DNA of 64,000 nucleotides from NCBI RefSeq assembly GCF_039555335.1, contig NC_092628.1:65737292-65801291 (forward strand), given 5' to 3'. Below, one piece after another: positions 34,201-45,600 of the stretch. The position numbers were made by a program, and so were the translations under genes. This stretch comes from Amphiura filiformis. Taxonomy: Eukaryota > Echinodermata > Ophiuroidea > Amphilepidida > Amphiuridae. How positions within the stretch are numbered: position 1 is the stretch's first letter; the number at the start of each line of letters is the position of its first letter. The notes beneath the pieces were generated by a model. The model did not search any database. It saw nothing but the letters and a program-made list of their open reading frames with translations, and was not told the DNA's origin.

Positions 34201-35085
34201 AGTTACCCATGAAATCACACCCTACCATAGTACCTTTAACAGTTGTGAGTTATAACAATGGTATATTTCATAATGAAAATAAAGGGAAAAGGAATTTAAT
34301 TAATGTAAATAACACCTTGTGCACATAATGTTAGGGTTGGACAATTTATTGCTCTTTTAGGCTAATTTTCAGAAATAGCATTGGAATTGAGTTGAGTTAA
34401 ATTGATTAGTCAAGGCACAGGTCTTGCAAACCTGAGGTCCTTGGTTCGATTCCGGGATGAGACCACTTTTCAATTTCAAATTTGCTGCCTTTGGTCCCCA
34501 TGGACCAGATTATGCCACATTTATATTTGTATATTTCATAATGAAAATAAAGGGAAAAGGAATTTAATTAATGTAAATAACACCTTGTGCACATAATGTT
34601 AGGGTTGGACAATTTATTGCTCCTTTAGGCTAATTTTCAGAAATAGCATTGGAATTGAGTTAAGTTAAATTGATTAATCAAGGCACAGGTCTTGCAAACC
34701 TGAGGTCCTTGGTTCGATTCCAGGATGAGATCACTTTTCAATTTCAAATTTGCTGCCTTTGGTCCCCATGGAGCAGATTATGCCACATTTATATTTGTAC
34801 ACTTTGTACAGCTGACTTTGCAAAGCAGGCTATTCTAGACATTCAATTTATTTGTTTCTTTGTGCTTTACTACAGGGTCCAGAATGTTGCTCTGATTACT
34901 CAATTTCATTCCACTATGTAAGTCCGGCTCTAATGTATCAGTTAGAATACCTGATATACCACATGAAACCCTTTGGAGTTGTTGGACATTATACCTGCCC
35001 TGATGAAGCTATACCAATTATGTCCAAACTGATGGATGGAGAAGAGTTCAACAAAGCAGTGGTCAGAGCAGGAGGGCAACGCTAA
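31017..35085 (+). CDS. C1GALT1: Core 1 beta-1,3-galactosyltransferase (T-synthase)
   Basis: Three exons (31017-31227, 32182-32861, 34876-35085) give 366 aa, close to the 363 aa of the human enzyme. The family transfers galactose from UDP-Gal to GalNAc-Ser/Thr in the Golgi, forming core 1 O-glycan (T antigen). It is a type II membrane protein: a short N-terminal tail, a hydrophobic segment at about residues 11-29, then a stem. The catalytic domain (glycosyltransferase family 31) has the metal-binding ADDDTY at 164-169, GYMSGGAGYV at 201-210, EDLEIGKCL at 240-248, GDSRD soon after, and CCSDYSISFHYVSP in the last exon. The ATG at 31017 is chosen because it puts the membrane anchor right after a short basic start. 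Vertebrate enzymes need the chaperone C1GALT1C1; whether this one does cannot be told. Confidence 0.95.
32182..32861 (+). CDS. C1GALT1: C1GALT1 exon 2: catalytic domain
   Basis: 680 nt after TTACCACAG, ending in ATG before GTATGA. Encodes residues 71-297 including the DDD motif and an NSS sequon at 183-185. The open frame extending left to 32094 is intron read-through, not a different start. Confidence 0.93.
32936..33182. mobile_element. Foldback MITE with CTGGTCCATGG arms in C1GALT1 intron 2
   Basis: Left ACACTATCTGGTCCATGGGG is mirrored by CCCCATGGACCAGATCGTGT at the right. Arms of about 40 bp. Half copies of the right arm occur at about 34479-34515 and 34747-34785. Confidence 0.6.
33432..34335. 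repeat. 140-bp tandem array flanked by 100-bp inverted arms
   Basis: Five copies of a 139-144-bp unit (landmark ACAGGTACCCACTGGGAAAT at 33601, 33741, 33880 and 34164, with a one-base variant at 34024) fill 33561-34236. The array is bounded by inverted arms: left ATTATGTGCACAAGGT...AACTCACAACTGTT at 33440-33540, right AACAGTTGTGAGTT...ACCTTGTGCACATAAT at 34236-34332. Entirely inside C1GALT1 intron 2. This looks like a non-autonomous transposon with expanded internal tandem repeats. Confidence 0.8.
34396..34468 (+). pseudogene. tRNA-Ala(TGC)-like relic, copy 1
   Basis: A perfect 5-bp anticodon stem CAGGT/ACCTG encloses CTTGCAA (anticodon TGC), followed by variable AGGTC and B box GGTTCGATTCC. 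The D arm and acceptor stem are not tRNA-like, so it is a tRNA-derived repeat head rather than a working gene. Confidence 0.5.
34664..34736 (+). pseudogene. tRNA-Ala(TGC)-like relic, copy 2
   Basis: Duplicate of the preceding relic (268 bp away) with the same anticodon arm and B box; the T arm reads CCAGG instead of CCGGG. Confidence 0.5.
34876..35085 (+). CDS. C1GALT1: C1GALT1 exon 3: C-terminal segment
   Basis: 69 codons plus TAA after TTTACTACAG. GPECCSDYSISFHYVSP is the conserved double-Cys block; the rest (LEYLIYHMKPFG) also matches the family. A variant poly(A) signal ATTAAA at 35129-35134 follows the stop by 44 bp. Confidence 0.92.
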   Translation, partial: GPECCSDYSISFHYVSPALMYQLEYLIYHMKPFGVVGHYTCPDEAIPIMSKLMDGEEFNKAVVRAGGQR

Positions 35086-35179
35086 GGGCAAGAAGTAGCC
35101 ATATAAGTGGAACAAAAGAAAATTAATTATTAAAGATAAATGGTAAAACTTTTGATTCAAGTCAGAATAATTATTTAAT

Positions 35180-35640
35180 GGGCTGTGCAATAATTATGTG
35201 TAACCCCGGGGTGGTGAATTCTCAAAGTGGTCTGCCAAAAATAAACACCCCCCCCCTTTCGACGTGCAAAAAATCTTTGCCCCCCTTTCGATGTGCCAAA
35301 AACCTTTGCCCCCCCTCCCCTTTCGACGTGCCAAAAAATCTTTGCCCCCCCTTTACACACTAAGATTTTGGGGAACCCTAATTTATAACCTTAAATTGTC
35401 TTATCATATAATGCGAGCGTAGCGAGCAGGAAATTTTGCATATTTTAATGTGTTCCTAATGTTTTCCTACACCTTTTTAGGGCGATATATCTAAACGGTG
35501 CCCAAAATATCTGTGCCAAAAATCGCTTGCCCCCCCCCCTTCGACCTGCCAAAAATCGCTTGACCCCCTTTCGACCTGCCAAAAATCTTCCCCCATATAA
35601 TTCACCACCACCCGGGTACACATAATTATTGCACCACCCC
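35180..35640. mobile_element. MITE with TGCAATAATTATG ends and C-rich tandem core
   Basis: The left end TGCAATAATTATGTGTAACC and right end GTACACATAATTATTGCA are inverted; inner GGGGTGGTGAATT / AATTCACCACC extends the arms. The core repeats CCCCCTTTCGACGTGCCAAA several times. It abuts the broken CDC23 exon copy and may have ended its homology there. Confidence 0.7.
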
Positions 35641-35707
35641 TAAGATGTTCATAAATATGTAGGAAATAATTTTTCTGACTTTTTTTACAATGGAGAATGC
35701 TGTTCTA

Positions 35708-38700
35708 AACACCTCAAAAGAAATAAGTCCCCCTCTGAACATGTCGTCATAACATCGTAAGGTTTCATTTTGTACCAACAAAACTAACTTTGAAATAATT
35801 ATATGACTGTTTACTAAGTGCTGTGTGAAAATGAGAGATTTCCATGACTTCAGGGCTGACTGAGCCTAAATTGAAGGCAAAAACTGCCCTTTTCAAAAGT
35901 CACAAAGTAGGCCTATGCTTGTCACAAAAGTTGATTCATGGCTTGTTACTAATGGAAAACCCCATGTGTTTGACACGGCAGTTTCACTCCCATTGAAACA
36001 CGATAATTAGGTTTGCCGATTTGTGCGTTCAGTTTTGTTTTCTCCACTGATGAAATACGCACGAAATTGACTAAACGCCACGGCTCGATCGCTGTACTGC
36101 ACGCAATAATCAAGCGGTGCGCCATGTAAGATAAAGTTGCTTTCAAACTCTGATAAAACAGTGCCAAAACAGAAAGCAAGTAAGGAGCCTTATAAGGTAC
36201 ATAATACTCAATGTTTTTGTCATTTATTGGAATAAAACAATGTTTTTAAGTTTGAAATTTTTTTACAATAAAATCACACACAAATTGCATCCTTTCACAT
36301 TGATTTTATTGTTTGTCAAAACATGAAATGTAGAATCAAAGATATTTCAAGACTGACACTTCAATAAACAGTGGGAATGTATGTTACTACAAAATGAGGC
36401 ATGTTATTAACTAACTTTTGAAAAATTAGAACTAGGCCAACAGAATATGAAGAGATATCACTTAATTAAATCACCCTTTTCACTGTTAATTGCGGCGTGT
36501 TTGCATAAACACGCACAAACGACAAGCGATCGCTGCATGCATGCGATGCATGAGTAGGCCTACTGAACACGCATGTTTTACAGCATCTTGTACGCGGACG
36601 CCCAAGAAAGAAATAATCCAAGTCAGAACTCAGTTGTATTATGAAATCCTACAGCATATTAAATAAAAAAAAAAAATTAATCACTTTTACGAAATCCAAC
36701 CCTGGTCCATGGACTGGGCATATTTCAACATACTAGTTTTAGTTCTTTGCATTTGCTGACGCACCGCATGTTGTTGATGCACCGCATACACTGGCCATAT
36801 TCATCATATTACTTAAGCCACGTAATAACATGTAGGCCTATATGCAATGTGTTTATATTATGATAACCAAGAGCTTTTTAACATGTCTTTTCATTCCAAC
36901 AATTTTAGAAACAAAGTAAGGGAACAAAGAAGAAACATAACAAAAATGTTTAATTTGAAATCTCCAAAAATCGGCGAGGGCAGAGACGATAGGCCTAAGT
37001 GTTATTTATTTTACTTGGCCTTAAAACATGTTCAAGTTTTGAATTTGCAAAATCTATCAGAATCACTTTTTTTTTTTTTCGACTCAGAATCACTCTTTGT
37101 TTACAAACATCATTTCCATACAATTGGTTACACACATCCTGACAGTGATCATGACCCATAGTTGACCGCTAATAACCCCAATGTTATGGTACAGGTACGC
37201 GCACATGACAGTCAATGCACTAACCTGACCGCTTGATAACCCCTAGGATAGTACAGATGCGCGCGCATCATGATGTACAAGCACTACAGCATGAGTGTAC
37301 AAAATGTACCACATGCGGTATTAGACAAGTTACAAAATATTACGAGTCAAACACAGTCAGTTTATAAATATTATAAATGTGGTTTGTTTTTATTTTAAAA
37401 TCAATACAAAGGTTTGTTTTTTCTTTGGTTTGTTTTTTGTTTGTTGGTTGTTTGATTGTTGTTTGTTTGCTTGTTTTTATTACTTTCCAAAGCAATGCAA
37501 ATGGAATTCATTGTGTTAGTCACTGTTGACATAATGATTTCATATAGTTTTATTATAAATCACGTGAAGAAAAATAATCTCATCAATAAATGACTAAATT
37601 ATGAAAAGAAGAAAAACTATTAATAAATGCATTTTTATAGACCATGCACAATGTGCTTTTTGTTTGCTTATTGTTTGTTTTATAGAAACTTTATTTTGCT
37701 TTCTTAAATATCTTGGTTACATTTTTGTTTCTGATATGAAATAATTTCTCAATAAGCAAATTGCTTTATAATTCATATTTCCATCTACATGTAAATATAA
37801 ATAAAAGTCCACATAAAAAAATGCATGCTATTGTAGGCCTATTCTTTGAAAAGAAGTGAATTTCCTACCAAGCATGCAAGGCCTTTGTATAGTATTCAAT
37901 CACTGTACAGTTTAAAAATGTTATGAACATTCTGTTGACATTTCACGGGTCTTCATTTCATTAGAAAAATTTTAGAACATAAAATTGTTTTGATAATTTG
38001 TAAACACAAGATTCAAAACTTTGTAAACAAAAATTATATTTAAAACACTTACCAAATGATTCAGCACTTGAACTACTGTCTGTTATATTTCAATGATTTA
38101 TAAGGTATCATGCAGCCTTGAGGATTCCAAACATCCAGAAATGTCTTTCTTCGTGTCAATTTCTTTGAAGACTCTTTGAGGTTATCAGTTTCAAATAATA
38201 TTGTATTTATTATATTGCACATCAACATCGGATGAATTTGTTTAATTTGCCGTTGTATTTATTGTAGCTCTGAAATGAGCTGTATGGAATTTTTCTCTCC
38301 TTTTATAATCCTTCCTTACAAGGAATGGTTGAAACCATTCTAATATTATAACTTTCTAAACCAGTCTCAGGCTTCAACAAAGCTGTCCTGTAATCTCGTT
38401 ATTTTCATTTGTCCCGTTTGTCCAGCAGATATCCAATAAGCCCAATTCTTGTCTTTCTAGATCCTCTGTAAAATTAAAAAAAAGAATAGAAAAACAAAAC
38501 AAACATAAATATATAAAATAGTTAAGAGTCATCTATCTTGATTTAAACCAAGGAAAAAATTATTCATACAATTATCACATACAGTAGACTAGAGCTTCAA
38601 ATGACAATGAGGACAGAAAATAACATGTAGCTGATTTCTATAGATTTTTAAAAAGTAGGGCAGTATATTAATATTTTTTTTAAAAGAAATTAAAACAGAC

Positions 38701-40001
38701 CAAAGTGGATATTCAATTATCATTAGGCCTAGCATGCAAGTTGGCTGCTGCTTGTTGCATCTATAGGCCCAATCACTTGCAAATATGATGCCGAAATTTT
38801 TATTGTAAATTCTATGAATTGATCATTCATGTTGGTATTTCTTCCCAATTCCCAGTTTATTATTAGATGGGCCTAATCAGTTAAACCAGCAAATAAATAG
38901 ATAATATAATAGTTCTATGGGATATCAATAAAGTATAAAATAATAATTTACATCTCAAAACACCAACAACATCATAAAACTTACCGTATGCATATTCCAC
39001 AGTGCACTGAGTGAATATCCCACGCAGCGGTCCTGTTCAGTGAGCTTGCCGGCTTGTCCCCGGAGTGTAGCTGTGTCAGTATGCCTATCTCTTGCCGTGT
39101 TACATGACGCATTGCTACGGCTGCATTGCCGTGCAGATGTTCTTTCTGGTGAAAAATGACCGCACTTTGGCGTTCCGTTCTGATACAAATTGCGATGGCC
39201 TAGAAAAGATTTTGTGTTCCTTGGTTATATTAGGCCCTGTTCCGACTATAGCATGTTTCTCAAGTCTCTGTTGAGGGGACTTAGTAATAATATCGGTGTT
39301 CCAAAACAAGCATCATTGTACAATATGCATCATGACGATGTTTGTGTCATTCGAAGGTTCACAAACAAACTTGATTCCATCAAATTTAGACAAAGCAGAA
39401 TTGACGTCATTTTACCCAAAGACGTAGCACCTTGTAATCTACGGTAATCTTTGATTTCAAGTCATTTTATGCTTTGGTTCACGATTAGATCCCTGTAAAA
39501 TCGGACTCCTATATCCACTGCGCCGATTAGCGAATCCGCTCTGTTGACCGAGAGGGCAATGCCCCGTGCTGAGCCGAGTCAAAGTTGATATCGAACGTAT
39601 GCGGGCGCACTCCATTTTTCTGTTTGGATCCGCCGTGTTGAGTGCAGTTTAAAATCCTCACCAAGTGAACATTTACTGTAATGTGTATCGATTCTTGATC
39701 ATTCAGCCATGCAAATCCCCTTGGTGCAGAGTTCAGCACAGTGAGTTGCAAGATGGTCAGTTCCATTCCTTGTCCCAATACGCCTTGCAGTTAACAAGCA
39801 TAGGCCTACTTTGTGACTTTTGGAAAGGGCAATTTTTGTCTTCAATTTAGGCTCATTCAGCCCTGAAGTCATGGAAATCTCTCATTTCCACACAGCACTT
39901 AGTAAACGGTCATATAATTATTTCAAAGTTAGTTTTGTTGGTACAAAACGAAACCTTACGATGTTATGACGACATGTTCAGAGGGGGACTTATTTCTTTT
40001 G
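35708..40001. mobile_element. 4.3-kb long-TIR element with AACACCTC ends, TA target
   Basis: The left arm (AACACCTCAAAAGAAATAAG from 35708) and right arm (CTTATTTCTTTTGAGGTGTT ending 40001) are inverted over about 225 bp, with high similarity up to GTAGGCCTATGCTTGTC / ACAAGCATAGGCCTAC. TA flanks both ends. The interior (35940-39790) is AT-rich with only short frames; no transposase was recognised. Inserted into a CDC23 exon copy. Confidence 0.75.
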
Positions 40002-40012
40002 AGGTGTTTATC

Positions 40013-40200
40013 ACTTAATAGCACATGGGCTCCTTTGCCTTAAATTTCATGTGCAAATAGAGTGCTCCCTCCTCTGAAATCCCAACAAGAATTACGATTC
40101 TGTGCCCTTATTTGCTGGTGGGAATTTAATTGGAGGGCACTTTCGGTTGCGCCTAAAATTCCATTTATGTCAAAGGAGCCCATTAGGCGAACTTTACAGT
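40013..40200. mobile_element. Small MITE with ATGGGCTCCTTTG arms
   Basis: ATGGGCTCCTTTGCC at 40027 and CAAAGGAGCCCAT at 40171-40183 are inverted; outer flanks (CACTTAATAG / CTTTACAG) pair weakly and fill the gap exactly to the CDC23 exon halves. Non-coding. Confidence 0.6.
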
Positions 40201-40245
40201 ACTCTCATAGGTCAAAGTAGGACTTGGCTAGCAAATACTTGCAAG

Positions 40246-41531
40246 AGGCCATAAAAGTCCAATTTTAATAGTTTCGCAATTTGAGGGGAAATGGGCCAAA
40301 AACATGCAATTTCCACGATTTCTTACAATTTCAGTCAAAATTCAAAGACTTGGGACAAGTCTAAGCATTCAAAATCTTGAGTATCTGCTAATTTGCTCAT
40401 ATTTTATGTTAATTTCGATAACTGGTTATAGATGTATTAGAAAATATGTTTTCCAACAATTAGAATGCATTATCTGAAATTAGTCTTAGTACAAGTTTTT
40501 GGGCTTGATTGTCACAGCATACCAAAAACACCCTAAAACATATGGTTTTGGCCCTTATGGGTGCACACCGGTAAATAGCTCCCATTGACTTTCTGTACAA
40601 ACAGGGCCCAGGAAAACGTCATTTTCTTGACTCCAGAGCGACTCAGTTCTTCAAAACTTACCTTTTCTGCAAGTCGAAGGTCAGATGAAGTCATCTATTG
40701 TAGAAATTATATACTGAGTCCAGCATTTTTTTCCAGAAAAAGCCGACTAGATCACCCTATAGCCCATACAGCGACGCCACCTTACAAATAGCTTGGTGTT
40801 TCTGAAATGTAACACATTTTGAAAGTTTAGCCAAATTGTAATAAAAAGTCAGATCCTGCTCATTTTTCACAGACAATCTATTTCCCAGGCCTAAATGAGG
40901 ATTAAATATGAATCAGGGCCTAATAGTTGGGTTTTAAGCCTTTTCTGATGGATTTAATTTAGTCGTATTGCACGAATCCTCGTTTTAAACACTGATTTTT
41001 TTCTCCCAGGGTGTAGGAGACTTGTATTTACTGGTGTGCACTCTTATTTCCAAAAATTGGCCAAAAATGAAAATTTGACTTTTATTGCCAGTTAGAACCA
41101 ACTAAAGGATTAGGATTTAGCTTTGTTTCATTTGGCATAAGTTGATAATATTTTTTTAATTCCACAAAATTAGTGCTGTATTTTTCTGGAATGGGAGTAG
41201 TCTGGGATTTGAGTAAATTATGATCTTTCAATCAAGCACAGAGGCAGTTAAAAAAAACCTTATGTTAAAAAAAACATGTATAGTGTAAGATAAAGGAATA
41301 TATACTTAAGTTTTGCTTGGTATCCAAACTAAACCTAACAAGCCCCATCAATAAAGATACAAAAATCCACGGCTTTCATAGATGCATACTGTATTGTGAA
41401 TACTGAGGACTGGCACCAGTTTAAGCATTCCAGATTGTTGTACATGTACATAGTATGATTTTGCATCAATTTGTCCAATTCTAATGCTCAAGTATTGCTG
41501 CCTTAGAATAACACATATCATACAAAAAAAA
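40246..41531. other. Intergenic region with a possible CDC23 first-exon relic
   Basis: On the minus strand, 40694-40662 reads ATG then TSSDLRLAEK, directly followed by GTAAGT. This would suit an N-terminal APC8 exon but is only 11 codons. The rest has short frames only; 41330-41500 weakly resembles 23565-23790. Confidence 0.25.
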
Positions 41532-42208
41532 GGGTGGTCTTAACCCTGGAATTATGGAAACTTTCGGGCTTCATAACTGCTAAATTATTAGTCTAAAGAA
41601 TATAAAAGTAGACATTTTTAGACTGGAAATGATTTGCTGAATTCATGTGTGAGGTCCAATTTGGGCCAAAATTCTCATTTTGGAGAAAATCCAAAAAAGC
41701 GGGTTTTTGGCCCAAATTTTTTTCGTCTAGCGTAACAAAAAAATTGTTTGGCCAAAAAATTTTTTTATTAATTTTAAAAACTAGATAAAAATATCTAGGG
41801 AGCGTTTTTTATTTTTTGAATTTTGACCAACTTTGAGAAATTTGCACCAAAAATGGTCAAAAATGCAAAATTTTCAAAAAAATCATAAAAAAGCCTGATT
41901 TTACCAAATTTCAAATATTTTTGGTGAAGTTGGTCAAAATTCAAAAAAATGAAAAACGCTCCCTAGATATTTTTATCTAGTTTTTAAAAATCAATAAAAA
42001 AATTTTTTGGCCAAACAATTTTTTTGTTACGTTTTTTGTTTTTTTAGGATTTTCTCCAAAAATGAGCATTTTGGCCCAAATTGGGCCTCACAGATGAATT
42101 CATCAAGTCATTTCCATTCTAAAAATGTATACTTTTATATTCTTTAGACTAATAATTTAGCAGTTATGAGGCCCGAAAGTTTTCATAATTCCAGGGTTCA
42201 GACCAACC
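41532..42208. mobile_element. TTAA foldback MITE family F1, copy B
   Basis: Inverse-oriented relative of 20186-20884: starts GGGTGGTCTTAACCCTGGAA and ends TTCCAGGGTTCAGACCAACC, with TTAA at 42209-42212. Nearly full-length palindrome of 677 bp with the same CTAGATAAAAATATCTAGGG block twice. The left TTAA is lost in an A-run. Confidence 0.8.
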
Positions 42209-42672
42209 TTAAGGGATGGGGTATGGACGTTTCGACAGTATTTTTTGTGGAACATGAGAGCACATGAGGCATATCGAATTGCATTCTGAATACGAAGAAT
42301 GTCTTTCTGATATCAAATAATTTTTTTTTGAAATCCACGATATAATACGCATTTTATGGCAAATGATTAAAAAATGGATATTTTTGATATTTAACAGTCC
42401 TCAAAGTAAACTTTATAAATCTAATGATATGTACTTTAAAAAGTGTATGTAGCTGGGAAGAAAAGCAGACCAATTGAAAATGTTGACCTTTTGTATTGAA
42501 GATATGGAATTTTTTCCCAAAAACACCAAAAAAAAATTAAAAAAAAAAAAAAAATGTATATCAATAATATGAAAGGTCAAAATTGTCAATTGATCGTCAG
42601 CTTTTCATCCCAGCCACATACACTTTCAGTACATATAATTAGATTTATAAAGTTTTCTTCGAGGACTGTCTA

Positions 42673-45600
42673 TCTATATAAATAAAAGGAAGTCGCTAAA
42701 TCTTGTTCGCGAATAGGCTCCGAGATGCTTTGACTTTCAGCTCTGATTTATTCGTACATTGATCGGGTACATATTGCCATTAAACCATCTGACGTTCATT
42801 TTTGCCAAACTATTCAATCACTATGGAAATACCAAAAAAAATGGTCGGTTGCTAGGCCATTGAGGCCAATAACCTTATGGGTCAGGTCATGACAGCAAAT
42901 GCGTCAAATGTACAACACGCGAGGTAAGTGGCGAGTCACGCACCTGCGCGTACACGGCACCATGGTTTCACGCGCATTCATTGCAGCGCATGGTATGGAC
43001 GCACTTAATGTTGGCTTACCCCGCGTAGGCCTACGTATGTCATGGTATGTGTATGTGACTGAATTCTTCTCTGAGACAGTGGCGGATCCAGGAATTTGGG
43101 AAAGGGGGGGGACACACTCGAAGTTCTTGCCGCCACTTTTTGAATGGCCACGAAGTACCATTGTGTCGTGCGCCGTGCAGGGGGTTGTGCCCCCTCAGAA
43201 TTGGAAACTTGGTCAAAGTAGGCCTAAAGGCCTTGAAGCCATTTCGGGATGATCATTGGGTGTAAGCTGATGAAAAAGGGGGTCATTGGGTGAAAGATTT
43301 GCAAAAAAGTACACTTTTCAGACAGAATGTTAAATTGTAGCCAACAGGGACCGAATTAGTCGTTCAACTGTTCAGTATAGCCCGAAAAGGTTTTAATGTT
43401 AGGGAGTGGGTGAAAGTCCACATTTTGCGGCACCTGTCAACGCGTCCCGCAATTAAATCCTGGCTATAATATAGGCCTATAATAGCTATTAACAATTTAC
43501 GGAATCGCTTAAAATGTTTTGCAGCAACTTTTAAAGATGTTGCTTACATGTTTTATACTATTATAACCCGATATTGACACGTTTTCTAGCAACCTCTTTT
43601 ACCCTTAATGTTTTATGTTTGTTGGGATAAAGTTAAAATCAATCATTTTGTCACAAGCTGTTTCAAAAGTATAATCTGAGGGATTGAATGAGTAACAACA
43701 TTATCACAGGTCTGGATATTTATGATTATCAAGCTAACATGATCATTTACTATACTGGATGAATAATCTACAAGATACCATGATTATCATCACCGTTTAC
43801 CATGTTTACAACCACTCCAGTTTACTAACCGCTCCCGTTTACTCAACTAGCGGGGACCCGCGCTTATAAATAAAAGGAAGGTTGCCCCATCTTGTGCGCG
43901 AGTGTCAACAGGGACCGAATTAGTCGTTCAACTGTTCAGTATAGCCCGAAAAGGTTTTAATGTTAGGGAGTGGGTGAAAGTCCACATTTTGCGGCACCTG
44001 TCAACGCGTCCCGCAATTAAATCCTGGCTATAATATAGGCCTATAGCTATTAACAATTTACGGAATCGCTTAAAATGTTTTGCAGCAACTTTTAAAGATG
44101 TTGCTTACATGTTTTATACTATTATAACCCGATATTGACACGTTTTCTAGCAACCTCTTTTAACCTTAATGTTTTATGTTTGTTGGGATAAAGTTAAAAT
44201 CAATCATTTTGTCACAAGCTGTTTCAAAAGTATAATCTGAGGGATTGAATGAGTAACAACATTATCACAGGTCTGGATATTTATGATTATCAAGCTAACA
44301 TGATCATTTACTATACTGGATGAATAATCTACAAGATACCATGATTATCATCACCGTTTACCATGTTTACAACCACTCCAGTTTACTAACCGCTCCCGTT
44401 TACTCAACTAGCGGGGACCCGCGCTTATAAATAAAAGGAAGGTTGCCCCATCTTGTGCGCGAGTGTTCTCAAAATTGCCTAGACTTTCGGCTTTGATTTA
44501 GTGGTATATTGATCGGGTACATATTGCCATTTTTCCATCGGACATTCGTTTTTACAAAAATTGATGGTAACTAAGAGAATAACATAAAAAACTGTCGTGT
44601 TGCTATGCAAAATCGCAGTGGCATTGTGGGTAATAAGGACAGTGTGAACGCGTAATAATATTTCCATTAAAAACCATACGCAGAGCAACATTGCCCGTTT
44701 TCTGCCAACTGCGAGGTGGCCAAGAAATGATTCAGGCTATCTAGATGCACAACAGCGCATAATTTAATAATGATCTTATGAGCTTATCGTCCCTACGCAG
44801 AGCTACGCGCCCCATTTTCCGCCACTGCATCGAGGTTGGCAGCCAAGAAATTAAGGCTACGACGCGTGAATCAGGTCTTTGCGTCATCACTAAGGTAACA
44901 TAGGAAACAGTGGTCTGGTAGACTAGAGTGGTGATAGTGCCTGCGTGGAGACCCGGGTGCAGACAGTCAGTGTACAATTTCATTATTTATTCTAGGCCTA
45001 TGAATCGTTGTTAAGTTTCATACGGGAGATTGAGGAATATATACAGGAAATGCATTGCACCTTTTTTCCCCGGGCTTTTTTATTGTCAAAACTCAGTGGT
45101 AGCGCGTACCGTAACTAACTTGCAGCGCGTTGGCGTTAGTGCATTGGCGTACAAGGGATGTGACTCGCACGCACAGGGCGCATATGCATAGGCCAACTTT
45201 CCGTGCCCGAGAAATATAAAAGAAAAGAAAGTAGGACAAAACTGAAAAGGTAGGCCTACTATGGATGGGTTATGGGTACAGGGTTGTGGATTAGAGTAAA
45301 TAAATAATTCAAAAAAAAGGAAGCTAAAATAATGAGAACATAATTAAATGCAAACGGAAATCACACGCTAAGCAGGAAATATGAAAAATGGGAACAAAAT
45401 AACTATGTAGAAAAAAAGCCAAAGCTAACAGGACAAACGTAAGAAAGGGTAGATTTATAAAATATCAAATAATAATAAATAACATCAATAAATAAATAAC
45501 ATGGAGACGGAGAATAACAGCATATATTTATTGAAACAAAATAGATCTGTGTAGAAGAAACTGAAAAGAAAGAAAGAATAAAATGAATAAAAAAGAAAAG

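Larger units (their letters stand above)
34261..34797 (+). repeat. 268-bp tandem duplication containing tRNA-like heads
   Basis: 34261-34528 and 34529-34797 repeat the same block: the right arm of the preceding element, a tRNA-like segment and a CCATGGACCAGATTATGCC end. Differences are single bases. It sits just before the C1GALT1 exon 3 acceptor. Confidence 0.8.
35641..40245 (-). pseudogene. CDC23: Broken copy of a CDC23 exon, split by two transposons
   Basis: Compare the true exon at 63879-64000. 40201-40241 (minus) carries AAGTATTTGCTAGCCAAGTC...TACTTTGAC with CGA (Arg) changed to the stop TGA. The exon continues at 35641-35707 with AGAACAGCATTCTC...TTATTTCCTACATAT, including frame-breaking changes. 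Between the halves lie a MITE (about 40013-40200) and a 4.3-kb TA element (35708-40001). Removing the latter with one TA gives GTGATAGAACAGC against true ATGATAGAGCAGC. This is a pseudogene fragment, not a working exon. Because a possible first exon with an intact splice donor lies at 40662-40694, a genomic duplication is favoured over a processed copy. Confidence 0.8.

Noticed and set aside
34396-34736. Working tRNA-Ala genes
   Set aside because: Good anticodon arm and B box, but D arm and acceptor stem do not pair and no terminator follows.
35175-35363. Gly/Lys repeat proteins on both strands
   Set aside because: Artefact of the C-rich tandem core of a MITE.
39115-39309. Possible transposase fragment inside the 4.3-kb element (minus strand)
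   Set aside because: No catalytic or zinc-binding pattern that I can recognise; surrounding frames are broken.
42899-43252. 117-aa frame inside Helitron unit A
   Set aside because: Runs through a CAGTGGCGGATCCAGG-type repeat; no Rep or helicase motifs.
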